This document shows positions 18,365 through 25,503 of a DNA stretch of 64,000 nucleotides, one piece after another. The position numbers and the translations under genes were made by a program. Each line of letters starts with the position of its first letter. Position 1 is the stretch's first letter. The DNA is from Mesorhizobium atlanticum (GTDB taxonomy: Bacteria > Pseudomonadota > Alphaproteobacteria > Rhizobiales > Rhizobiaceae): the NCBI RefSeq assembly GCF_003289965.1, contig NZ_QMBQ01000009.1, forward strand, positions 124,001 to 188,000. Direction: 5' to 3'. The notes below the pieces were generated by a model. It worked only from the letters and a program-made list of their open reading frames with translations. It searched no databases and was not told the origin of the DNA.

Positions 18365-20713
18365 ATGACTGTCTCTCAGCAAATTCCTGTAGCAACGCTC
18401 GGCGTACCACGTATCGGTCGTCGGCGAGAATTGAAATTCGCGCTTGAAAGCTACTGGTCCGGAAAATCTTCCGCTGCCGACCTTCTCACGACGGCGAAGG
18501 CACTGCGTGCCGCTAACTGGGAAGAGCAGCGCGATCGCGGCGTGTCGAAAATTCCGTCGAACGACTTCTCACTCTACGACCATGTGCTCGACACTGCCGC
18601 CATGGTCGGCGCTGTGCCTTCCCGATATGGCTGGAATGGTGGTGAGGTCCCACTCGACATCTATTTCGCCATGGCGCGCGGCAACCAAGGCCAGACAGAA
18701 AATGGCGGACATGGCCACAACTATGCGGCTCATGCACCTAGCCTGACCGCGATGGAAATGACCAAATGGTTCGACACAAACTATCACTACATCGTGCCGG
18801 AACTTGAAGACGATCAGGCGTTCACCCTCTCGTCGACAAAACCGGTTGACTACTTCCTCGAGGCGAAGGTCCTGGGCATTCATACACGCCCGGTAATCCT
18901 GGGACCAGTGACTTTTCTCAAGCTGTCGAAGTCACCGGCCGACGGTTTCGATCCCCTCGCGCTCCTGCCGCGGCTTCTGCCGATCTACCAGGAACTCTTG
19001 AGCAAATTGAAAGCCTCAGGAGCTGATTGGGTGCAGATCGATGAACCAGCGCTTGTGCTCGATCTTAACCCGAACGAACGCGCCGCCTTTGAATTTGCCT
19101 ATGGGCAGCTGTCGACGGCCACGCCCGAGCTCAAGATCATGCTCGCAACCTATTTCGGGTCGTTGGGCGATAATCTGGAGACCGCGGTTTCTCTGCCGAT
19201 CGCCGGGCTGCACATCGACCTCGTGCGTGCTCCCGAGCAACTGGAGCCCGTTGGGAGGCTCGCGCCGAAGGATCTGGTGCTCTCGCTTGGCCTGATCAAC
19301 GGTCGCAACGTCTGGCGCGCCAACTTGCTTTCCATTCTCGATCGGATCAAGCCGACAGTCGCCGGCTGGCATCTAGACCGCGTCGAGATCGCGCCTTCCT
19401 GCTCGATGCTGCATGTGCCGATCGACTTGCGCATGGAGACCGCACTCGATGCCAACATCGGGTCGTGGCTTGCCTTCGCGGCCCAGAAGACTGACGAGCT
19501 GGTGGTGCTGGCGAGAGCGCTAAGCGAAGGCAGGGATGCTGTGGCAGATGCGTTGACAGCTTCTGCCGAGGCCACCGCTGCCCGCGCAACGTCTACGAAG
19601 ATCCACGATCCGCTCGTTGAGGGGCGAATCGCAAACATCAAAGAGAGCATGAAACGACGGACCAGCGCCTTTGCCGTGCGTTCCCAGGTGCAGGCTGGTG
19701 CCCTGGAGCTGCCGCCGTTCCCAACCACGACCATAGGGTCCTTCCCGCAGACGCTTCAGCTGCGCAAGGCGCGTGCCGCACATGCCAAAGGCCAGTTGAG
19801 CTACGTCGACTACGAGACCTTCCTGAAAAAAGAGATCGAAGCTGCTATTCGCTGGCAGGAGGAGATAGGCCTGGACGTGCTGGTGCATGGCGAATTCGAG
19901 CGAAACGACATGGTCCAGTATTTCGGCGAGCAGCTTTCCGGCTTCGCATTTACCGAACATGCCTGGGTGCAAAGCTATGGTTCACGCTACGTGCGTCCGC
20001 CAATCATCTTCGGCGACGTATCGCGCTCCAATCCAATGACAGTGCGATGGTGGGAATTCGCCCAATCGCTTACGCAAAGACCAGTCAAGGGGATGCTTAC
20101 GGGCCCAGTGACGATTCTGAACTGGTCTTTCGTACGCGACGACGTACCTCGCTCCGAAGTCTGCCGACAGATCGCGCTCGCCATTCGCGATGAAGTCACG
20201 GACCTCGAAAGATCCGGCGCCAGGATGATCCAGATCGACGAGGCGGCGTTTCGCGAAGGCCTGCCGCTGCGCGCGTGCGACAGGGAATCCTATCTCGACT
20301 GGGCAGTCGAATGCTTCCGGCTTGCTTCAACGGGTGTACAAGACGCGACGCAAATCCACACTCACATGTGCTATTCGGAGTTCAATGAGATCATCGGCGC
20401 GATCGCTGAACTGGACGCGGATGTAATTTCCATTGAGACATCGCGCTCGGCAATGGAACTGCTGGACGCCTTCACGAACTCCAAATATCCGAACGAAATT
20501 GGTCCCGGAGTCTATGACATCCACTCGCCGCGAGTTCCGGAAGTTGCCGAGATTTCAGCCCTCCTGTTGCTTGCCCGCGAGCGCCTGTCTGACGCTCAAT
20601 TGTGGGTAAATCCCGATTGTGGGCTCAAAACACGCAAGTGGGATGAAGTCCGCCCTGCCCTAAAGAACATGGTCGCGGCAGCGCGCGCACTCCGGGAGAG
20701 AGTGCAGGCCTGA
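18365..20713 (+). CDS. metE: cobalamin-independent methionine synthase MetE
   Basis: Transfers the methyl group of 5-methyl-tetrahydrofolate (polyglutamate) to homocysteine without B12. 782 residues, two homologous barrels: the N-terminal half starts LGVPRIGRRRELKFALESYW, the C-terminal half with PTTTIGSFPQTLQLRKAR near residue 456. The zinc ligands are in place: THMCYSEF (His and Cys), ISIETSRSAMELL (Glu) and NPDCGLKTRKW (Cys). An AdoCbl riboswitch precedes it. It closes the methyl cycle whose other genes (glyA, metK, adenosine kinase) lie just upstream. Confidence 0.97.
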   Translation: MTVSQQIPVATLGVPRIGRRRELKFALESYWSGKSSAADLLTTAKALRAANWEEQRDRGVSKIPSNDFSLYDHVLDTAAMVGAVPSRYGWNGGEVPLDIYFAMARGNQGQTENGGHGHNYAAHAPSLTAMEMTKWFDTNYHYIVPELEDDQAFTLSSTKPVDYFLEAKVLGIHTRPVILGPVTFLKLSKSPADGFDPLALLPRLLPIYQELLSKLKASGADWVQIDEPALVLDLNPNERAAFEFAYGQLSTATPELKIMLATYFGSLGDNLETAVSLPIAGLHIDLVRAPEQLEPVGRLAPKDLVLSLGLINGRNVWRANLLSILDRIKPTVAGWHLDRVEIAPSCSMLHVPIDLRMETALDANIGSWLAFAAQKTDELVVLARALSEGRDAVADALTASAEATAARATSTKIHDPLVEGRIANIKESMKRRTSAFAVRSQVQAGALELPPFPTTTIGSFPQTLQLRKARAAHAKGQLSYVDYETFLKKEIEAAIRWQEEIGLDVLVHGEFERNDMVQYFGEQLSGFAFTEHAWVQSYGSRYVRPPIIFGDVSRSNPMTVRWWEFAQSLTQRPVKGMLTGPVTILNWSFVRDDVPRSEVCRQIALAIRDEVTDLERSGARMIQIDEAAFREGLPLRACDRESYLDWAVECFRLASTGVQDATQIHTHMCYSEFNEIIGAIAELDADVISIETSRSAMELLDAFTNSKYPNEIGPGVYDIHSPRVPEVAEISALLLLARERLSDAQLWVNPDCGLKTRKWDEVRPALKNMVAAARALRERVQA

Positions 20714-20776
20714 TGATTTGCCGAATCGCGGAAGATCCGTGAACCGCCAAGAGCCTGGCTCCGAAACGGCGTCAGG

Positions 20777-21130
20777 CTACCACTTGGTTTCTGAATCACC
20801 TGAAGGGGTACCCTCATCAGACCGATCTGTGCGGGGGGCACCCGGGTCAAGCAGGTTCGCCACAGCATCTTTTTTCGCGCGTGGAAGAAGCGTCATGACG
20901 AGAATGAGACCTGAAGGCAGCAGGATCAGAGCGTTGGTGACGATGAGGGACCATTCATTCCGGAGTATCCCGAAGGTGAGCCACAACAAAAATCCTACGA
21001 CGTTGATGGCGTACATGGGGGCTGACAGGCTGTCGGTGGCCCGCGTCTTGATGATCTTCCAGGCTTGCGGGGTGTAGGACGTCACGGAGCATAGCGCTGC
21101 AAGATAGCCGATAACCGAATCCCAGTTCAT
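20777..21130 (-). CDS. SemiSWEET-type sugar transporter
   Basis: 117 residues with three membrane segments: SVIGYLAALCSVTSYTPQAW, YAINVVGFLLWLTFGILRN and LIVTNALILLPSGLILVMTL. The Pro-Gln (TPQ) motif and the Trp/Asn pocket pattern place it in the MtN3/SWEET half-transporter family, which dimerises to move sugars across the membrane. The start at 21130 begins the first helix; the longer frame to 21187 adds nothing alike. The C-terminal ~25 residues are charged and longer than usual. It is the third gene of a minus-strand run behind the tautomerase and the enolase-family enzyme. Confidence 0.85.
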   Translation of the reverse strand: MNWDSVIGYLAALCSVTSYTPQAWKIIKTRATDSLSAPMYAINVVGFLLWLTFGILRNEWSLIVTNALILLPSGLILVMTLLPRAKKDAVANLLDPGAPRTDRSDEGTPSGDSETKW

Positions 21131-21202
21131 GGCTGGCTTGCCGGTGATGGTGACATCTGGCGCCTCGCAAACGGCTATCAAGGCCACGGCAGCCGGGACT
21201 GG

Positions 21203-21385
21203 TCACATCCTGGACCAGAGCTTGCCGCCGGTTGCCCAGTTGCTGGGCTCATATTCGTCGAAAACCACGTGAATCTGCTCCGGTTTCAAATTCATCTTGT
21301 CGCAGAACAGCTTCGTGATTTCAGCGGCCAGGCTCTCCTTCTTGTCGTCATCCGCCTTGAACGTCTCGATATGAATGACGGGCAT
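21203..21385 (-). CDS. 4-oxalocrotonate tautomerase-family enzyme
   Basis: 60 residues starting MPVIHIETF; Pro2 would be the catalytic N-terminal proline after Met removal. Length and the pattern ADDDKKESLAAEITKLF then QIHVVFDEYEPSNWATGG fit the small tautomerase superfamily (hexameric enolisation catalysts). It lies 58 bases after the enolase-superfamily gene on the same strand, so a role in the same catabolic path is likely. The true substrate is unknown. Confidence 0.85.
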   Translation of the reverse strand: MPVIHIETFKADDDKKESLAAEITKLFCDKMNLKPEQIHVVFDEYEPSNWATGGKLWSRM

Positions 21386-21443
21386 GTCTTACTCCTTCAT
21401 TATATGCCGGTGGATCGTCAATGACGACACGGCGGGACCGCGG

Positions 21444-22547
21444 TCAAAACTCCGCGATTGGTGCGCCAAATACCGCCGCATCGACCTCCAGCCCAAGGCC
21501 GGGGCCGGTCGGTAGTGAAACGTGGCCGTCCGTCACTCGAATTGGGTTGTTTGGATCGTAGTGACTCTCTTCGGAGATCTTGTTGACCCAGCTGCAGCCC
21601 TCGAACAAGTTCGGCCTCACCGTGGCTCCAAGATGGACGCAAGCAGCCCCGGTGATATCGCCTCCCCAGCTATCGTCACTGGTATGCGGTAGCGAGCGAG
21701 CTTCACAAATATCCCGGAACGCCGCCATCGGTTTCAGCCCGCCGATCCTCGTCACCTTCATCCCGAAGCCATCGCACAGGCCATTGACGGCGGCCTGGAT
21801 CACAGTGCTGAGGTCAACGCCATTTTCGTCGATGTAGATGGGATGCTGCACCGACGGGCGTATGGCCGCAATTTCCTCAAGCGTGTTGCAGGGCTGCTCA
21901 AGAACGAATGGAATGTCCCTGCATTGCTGGCTGAGCAGGATCGCATCGCGCATGGTCAGGCTCCTGTTGCCGTCGACAGCCCAGCGCATGCCCTTTTTCA
22001 TGACCTCGGCAACCTTACGGATGACTTCGATATCATGGTCGACAGGACGCCCGCCAATCTTCGTTTGAATGCGAACATATCCGCCCGCCTGCGCCTCCCT
22101 GACGGACCGAACCACTTCGTCAGCATCGCCAACGCCGATGAAGAAGTAGAATGGAACACGTTCGGTCGCGGCGCCGCCCAACAGGTCCGCCACCCGCATT
22201 CCCGTCTTCTTGCCGATCAAATCGTGCGCCGCAATGTCAAACGCTGCCTTTGCGTAGGAGTGCCCATTTAGCAGTGAGTTCATCTTGCGATGCAGCAGGC
22301 CCGGGCTAATGGGGGCTCCTATCAGACCGGGACCCATTTCCACGATTGCGGCGCGGGCTCCAAGCGCGTGGCTGGGAGCATAAGTCGGCCCGATCGGACA
22401 AGTCTCGCCCCAACCGACCACGCCGGTATCGGAGGTGACCTCAACGATGGTGGAATCAAAGGCGGCAAGCGTGGCCTGCCCGATCGTGACCTTGCCGCCA
22501 GGGACAGGCAGACTTTTGCGGAAAACCCGGATGCGCCTTATCTTCAT
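21444..22547 (-). CDS. enolase-superfamily racemase/epimerase, resembling hydroxyproline-betaine epimerase
   Basis: 367 residues starting MKIRRIRVF, with the MLE-subgroup layout: a lysine strand IQTKIGG near residue 165 (Gln-x-Lys, as I recall for HpbD-type betaine epimerases, rather than Lys-x-Lys), metal ligands in VDGNRS (Asp), LEQPC (Glu), IDENG (Asp/Glu), a second base in KVTRIGG, and the DSWGGDI loop also typical of that group. HpbD-type enzymes epimerise hydroxyproline betaine or proline betaine. The start at 22547 gives the family N-terminus. It heads a run with a tautomerase and a SemiSWEET and has a conserved ~50-bp element upstream (22722-22770). Mandelate-racemase-type activity on another acid remains possible. 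Confidence 0.78.
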   Translation of the reverse strand: MKIRRIRVFRKSLPVPGGKVTIGQATLAAFDSTIVEVTSDTGVVGWGETCPIGPTYAPSHALGARAAIVEMGPGLIGAPISPGLLHRKMNSLLNGHSYAKAAFDIAAHDLIGKKTGMRVADLLGGAATERVPFYFFIGVGDADEVVRSVREAQAGGYVRIQTKIGGRPVDHDIEVIRKVAEVMKKGMRWAVDGNRSLTMRDAILLSQQCRDIPFVLEQPCNTLEEIAAIRPSVQHPIYIDENGVDLSTVIQAAVNGLCDGFGMKVTRIGGLKPMAAFRDICEARSLPHTSDDSWGGDITGAACVHLGATVRPNLFEGCSWVNKISEESHYDPNNPIRVTDGHVSLPTGPGLGLEVDAAVFGAPIAEF

Positions 22548-22721
22548 TCCACCTATCCCGCTCGCCGTTTGTCTGGTTCGCGTTCTCCAGAACGCATCCC
22601 GCCCAAGCTTGGCGCGACCGGTTCCGAGCCGGCTAGACCGCCTTGCCGTTGCTTGCTCGGCCGTACCTTCCCTTGCGCCCAAGAGCCATTTGTTACTGAG
22701 ATAACGCCGTCGGGCCGCGAA

Positions 22722-22770
22722 CTTCAAATGAGTATTATTCGGCTCATCGATAACCAGAGATCATGACCGG
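22722..22770 (-). promoter_or_regulatory. recurrent ~50-bp upstream element, copy 1
   Basis: The plus strand reads CTTCAAATGAGTATT, then CGATAACC and TCATGACCGG. The same order of blocks occurs at 23484-23533 and 57368-57414. Here it lies 175 bases before the enolase-family gene on the minus strand. A shared operator is likely but the regulator is unknown. Confidence 0.55.
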
Positions 22771-22820
22771 TCGCGGGCCTTCAATTCCTGCGGCGCCAGG
22801 CGGCAGTTTCAGTTGCGCGG

Positions 22821-23216
22821 CTATCCGCGAGCACCGCCCTGCGAAGTTGCCAAAACGATCCTTGTCAGATGGTGAGCGGTATCGGCAAGATTACCGGACT
22901 TGTCGAACCGGCCGACGCCTTCGAAATGGCCCGGGATTTCGGGGGCGTTGTGGCCCTTCAGAAACACGAAAGGGATGTGGCGGCGGACCAGATTTTCCGC
23001 GGCAACGAACGTTTCCTCGCCCTGCAGCGTCAGGCTGAGCACGGCAGCGTCTATTGGCTGTGAGGACATGATCAGGTCGAGGACATCTTCGATGGTAGCG
23101 AAGGGATAAAGGACCTTCGCGCCTTGCGCCCCGAATGCCTCTCCCAGGCTGACTGCAACGGAGTTGTTATCCTCCGCGATCAGGATGTAACGGCCCAGAA
23201 GTTTTTGTTCTCTCAC
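22821..23216 (-). CDS. single-domain receiver-like protein lacking the phospho-acceptor Asp
   Basis: 131 residues with a response-regulator receiver fold: YILIAEDNNSVAVSLGEAF with the acidic pair (Glu-Asp), an AAVLSLTLQGEETF strand, HIPFVFLKGH, and a late Lys (FDKSGNL). In related stand-alone rhizobial receivers the third strand reads xxLDVNLxGE with the phospho-accepting Asp; here that position is Ser (AVLSLTL). Ordinary phosphorylation is therefore unlikely. It could be a pseudo-receiver or a decaying gene. A copy of the ~50-bp element (23484-23533) lies 270 bases upstream. Confidence 0.7.
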   Translation of the reverse strand: MREQKLLGRYILIAEDNNSVAVSLGEAFGAQGAKVLYPFATIEDVLDLIMSSQPIDAAVLSLTLQGEETFVAAENLVRRHIPFVFLKGHNAPEIPGHFEGVGRFDKSGNLADTAHHLTRIVLATSQGGARG

Positions 23217-23783
23217 CTCGTTACCTGCCAGCCTTCGGAACGCCCGCTCTCAGCCGCCCCTTGCGATAGCGGTCAAGCCATTCGAATCTATATCCGGCAT
23301 GGGCCTGAATTGGCGCAGATCGCTCCAGTTGTCATTGATTACAAATCCGTCGGGGGCTGGCGATGCGAGCTTTTTTCCCTCATCAGACTTTGCCCTCTTG
23401 CTGCAGCCTTCGTCTCCCACTCCTCGGACGGGGAGGCTACGTGAAACTATCGGCCGTCAGACAATCTATAGGGGAGCGCGCGCCATTCAAATGAGTATTA
23501 CTGCTGGTCGCATAATTCAGAGTCATAGCCAGGATAGCGGCAACGCTCCCGATGGAATTCGCGCAATTCTTGGCTAACTGGCCCTCGCGAGAATGGAGAT
23601 GATCTAGCCGCCGGCCCGATTGGCCATTTGGTCAAGTCGGCCTGGAGAGGGCGATAACTTCAGCTTGTCCGCCGCATGATTTTTTGGTCGCTTGCGAACG
23701 GGGAGACACAAGCGCTAAGCGAATTGAAAGGCAATCAGGCTGGCCAATCATCGGCCTCCCCACCATGTGACAAGTAGGCTTGG
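23217..23783. other. intergenic region with recurrent element
   Basis: 567 bases between divergent genes. No gene is supported. It contains copy 2 of the ~50-bp element at 23484-23533; otherwise nothing is recognised. Confidence 0.5.
23484..23533 (-). promoter_or_regulatory. recurrent ~50-bp upstream element, copy 2
   Basis: Reads CATTCAAATGAGTATTACTG, then CATAATTCAGAGTCATAGCCAGG-like sequence on the plus strand, matching copies at 22722 and 57368 in block order. It lies between the divergent receiver-like gene and the first SDR gene. Confidence 0.5.
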
Positions 23784-24545
23784 ATGAGACATTCGAACAA
23801 GGTGGTTATCGTTACGGGCGCGACATCGGGAATCGGGGCGGCGGTTGCAGAAGGCTTCGCTGCGGCGGGTGCAGCGCTAATGCTGGTCGGCCGCGACCGG
23901 GCGCGGGGCCAGAAGGTGATGCAATTGGTCCACAAGCACGACTGCCAGGCCGAATTGATGCTGGGTGATGTGGCTGACTCGGCGTTCGCCGATCAGGTGA
24001 TTGGATCCACCGTGAAGAGGTTCGGAAAAGTCAGTGTGCTGGTGAATGGCGCGGGCATTATCCGTCGTGGAAACGCTGTTGAGACATCGGATGACGAGTG
24101 GCGCCAGACCTTCGAGGCCAACGTCAACGGTGTCTTCTATTTCAGCCGCGCTGCGGTCCGGGCCATGAGGACGTCCGGCGGAGGCAGCATCGTCAACATA
24201 GCGTCGAACGTCGGGCTGGTTGGCTGTCCAGGTCTGGTCGCATATTGCGCGTCGAAGGGTGCAGTCGTTTCACTGACGCAGGCCATGGCCCTGGACCACG
24301 CCAAAGAACAGATCAGCATCAATGCCGTTTGCCCGGGCGCGGTAGACACGCCGATGCTCGTGTCAGCCCACAAGACGCCGGTCACTGCAGCTGGGGTCCT
24401 CCAACGGAATATCGATTCCAATCCTCAGGGTCGCGTGGCGACCCCGAAGGAAATCGCGAGCCTGACCTTGTTCCTCGCAAGCGACGAAGCAAGACACATC
24501 ACAGGGGTTGCCGTGCCAATCGACGGCGGCTTCACAGCTGGATAG
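23784..24545 (+). CDS. short-chain dehydrogenase/reductase
   Basis: 253 residues of the classical SDR family, NAD(P)-dependent. Seen are the cofactor motif TGATSGIGAAVAEGFAAAGA near residue 12, a NGAGIIRRG (NAG-like) stretch, catalytic Ser in NIASNVGLVG and Tyr/Lys in YCASKGAVVSL, and PGAVDTPML. The VPIDGGFTAG end is typical. No strong ribosome site is visible before ATG 23784. A second SDR follows nine bases after its stop, so the two probably act on one pathway; the substrate (a sugar or hydroxy acid) cannot be told. Confidence 0.9.
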   Translation: MRHSNKVVIVTGATSGIGAAVAEGFAAAGAALMLVGRDRARGQKVMQLVHKHDCQAELMLGDVADSAFADQVIGSTVKRFGKVSVLVNGAGIIRRGNAVETSDDEWRQTFEANVNGVFYFSRAAVRAMRTSGGGSIVNIASNVGLVGCPGLVAYCASKGAVVSLTQAMALDHAKEQISINAVCPGAVDTPMLVSAHKTPVTAAGVLQRNIDSNPQGRVATPKEIASLTLFLASDEARHITGVAVPIDGGFTAG

Positions 24546-24553
24546 GAGAATTC

Positions 24554-25363
24554 ATGGGTAATCGGCTAGCGGGCAAGGTTGCCGTCGTCACCGGTGGCAA
24601 TCAGGGGATTGGACGTGCAATCGCCGAGAGGCTGGCGGAGGAGGACTGCGTGGTCGCCGTCGGTGATCTGCTTCAGGGACGCGCTGATGCCACCAACGCA
24701 GGGAAGCTCTCGTTCCTCGTTTTGGACGTAACAGATGAGGCCTCCATTCGCGCCTTTGTGGACCAGGTGCTAGAGAGGTTCGGCAGGATCGACATCCTAG
24801 TCAACAATGCTGGCATGGTCATTCATAAGTCCATTGACGACCAGACCGCCGAAGATTGGGACAGGCTCATGGCGGTCAATCTTCGTGGACCGTTTCTCAT
24901 GGCCAAGTACGTTGTCCCTGAGATGAGGCGTGCCGGCTCTGGTGCGATCGTCAATATCGGCTCGGTGGAGGGCTACATGGTCAACCCCTGGCATACTGCC
25001 TACGCGGCCACCAAGGCGGGTGTACACGGTTTGACGCTTGGGCTGTCGGTCGATCTCGGACCGGACGGCATTCGCTGCAACACCGTGTGTCCCGGCTGGA
25101 TCGACACGGACCTCAACCGGGCTTATGTCGAGATGCATCCGGACCGAAAACTGATCGAGCGTGAGCTGAGTTATCTTCACCCGGCTGGGAGAATTGGCGC
25201 CCCAAAGGAAATCGCCAACGCCGTGCTCTGGCTCGTCAGTGAGGAATCAAGCTTTGTCAGCGGCGAGATGATCTCCGTCGACGGCGCGCGAACCAAGAAG
25301 ATTCCCCTGCCTGCCATCCTGGATGAGGAATACAGGTCCAAGCTTACTGAGACATCGGTATAA
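24554..25363 (+). CDS. short-chain dehydrogenase/reductase
   Basis: 269 residues. Cofactor motif TGGNQGIGRAIAERLAEED near residue 13, NNAGMVIHKS, catalytic Ser in NIGSVEGYMV, and YAATKAGVHGLTLGL with Tyr-x3-Lys. The C-terminal tail after SVDGARTKKIPLP is longer than in the neighbour. ATG 24554 follows GGAGAATTC; the frame is open well upstream only as a shadow of the first SDR. It is in an operon with that SDR. Confidence 0.9.
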   Translation: MGNRLAGKVAVVTGGNQGIGRAIAERLAEEDCVVAVGDLLQGRADATNAGKLSFLVLDVTDEASIRAFVDQVLERFGRIDILVNNAGMVIHKSIDDQTAEDWDRLMAVNLRGPFLMAKYVVPEMRRAGSGAIVNIGSVEGYMVNPWHTAYAATKAGVHGLTLGLSVDLGPDGIRCNTVCPGWIDTDLNRAYVEMHPDRKLIERELSYLHPAGRIGAPKEIANAVLWLVSEESSFVSGEMISVDGARTKKIPLPAILDEEYRSKLTETSV

Positions 25364-25503
25364 GTGTGGTGCAGGCTGCGGCCGCGCATGCGGACGATCG
25401 CAAGGGTTCGATTGAAATGAGCTAGGCTGCGGGTTTTGAACGATTTCACGTCTACAGAAAGCTCGCCCCTCGGCCGACGCCTCCTCTTCGATCCCGATTC
25501 TTT

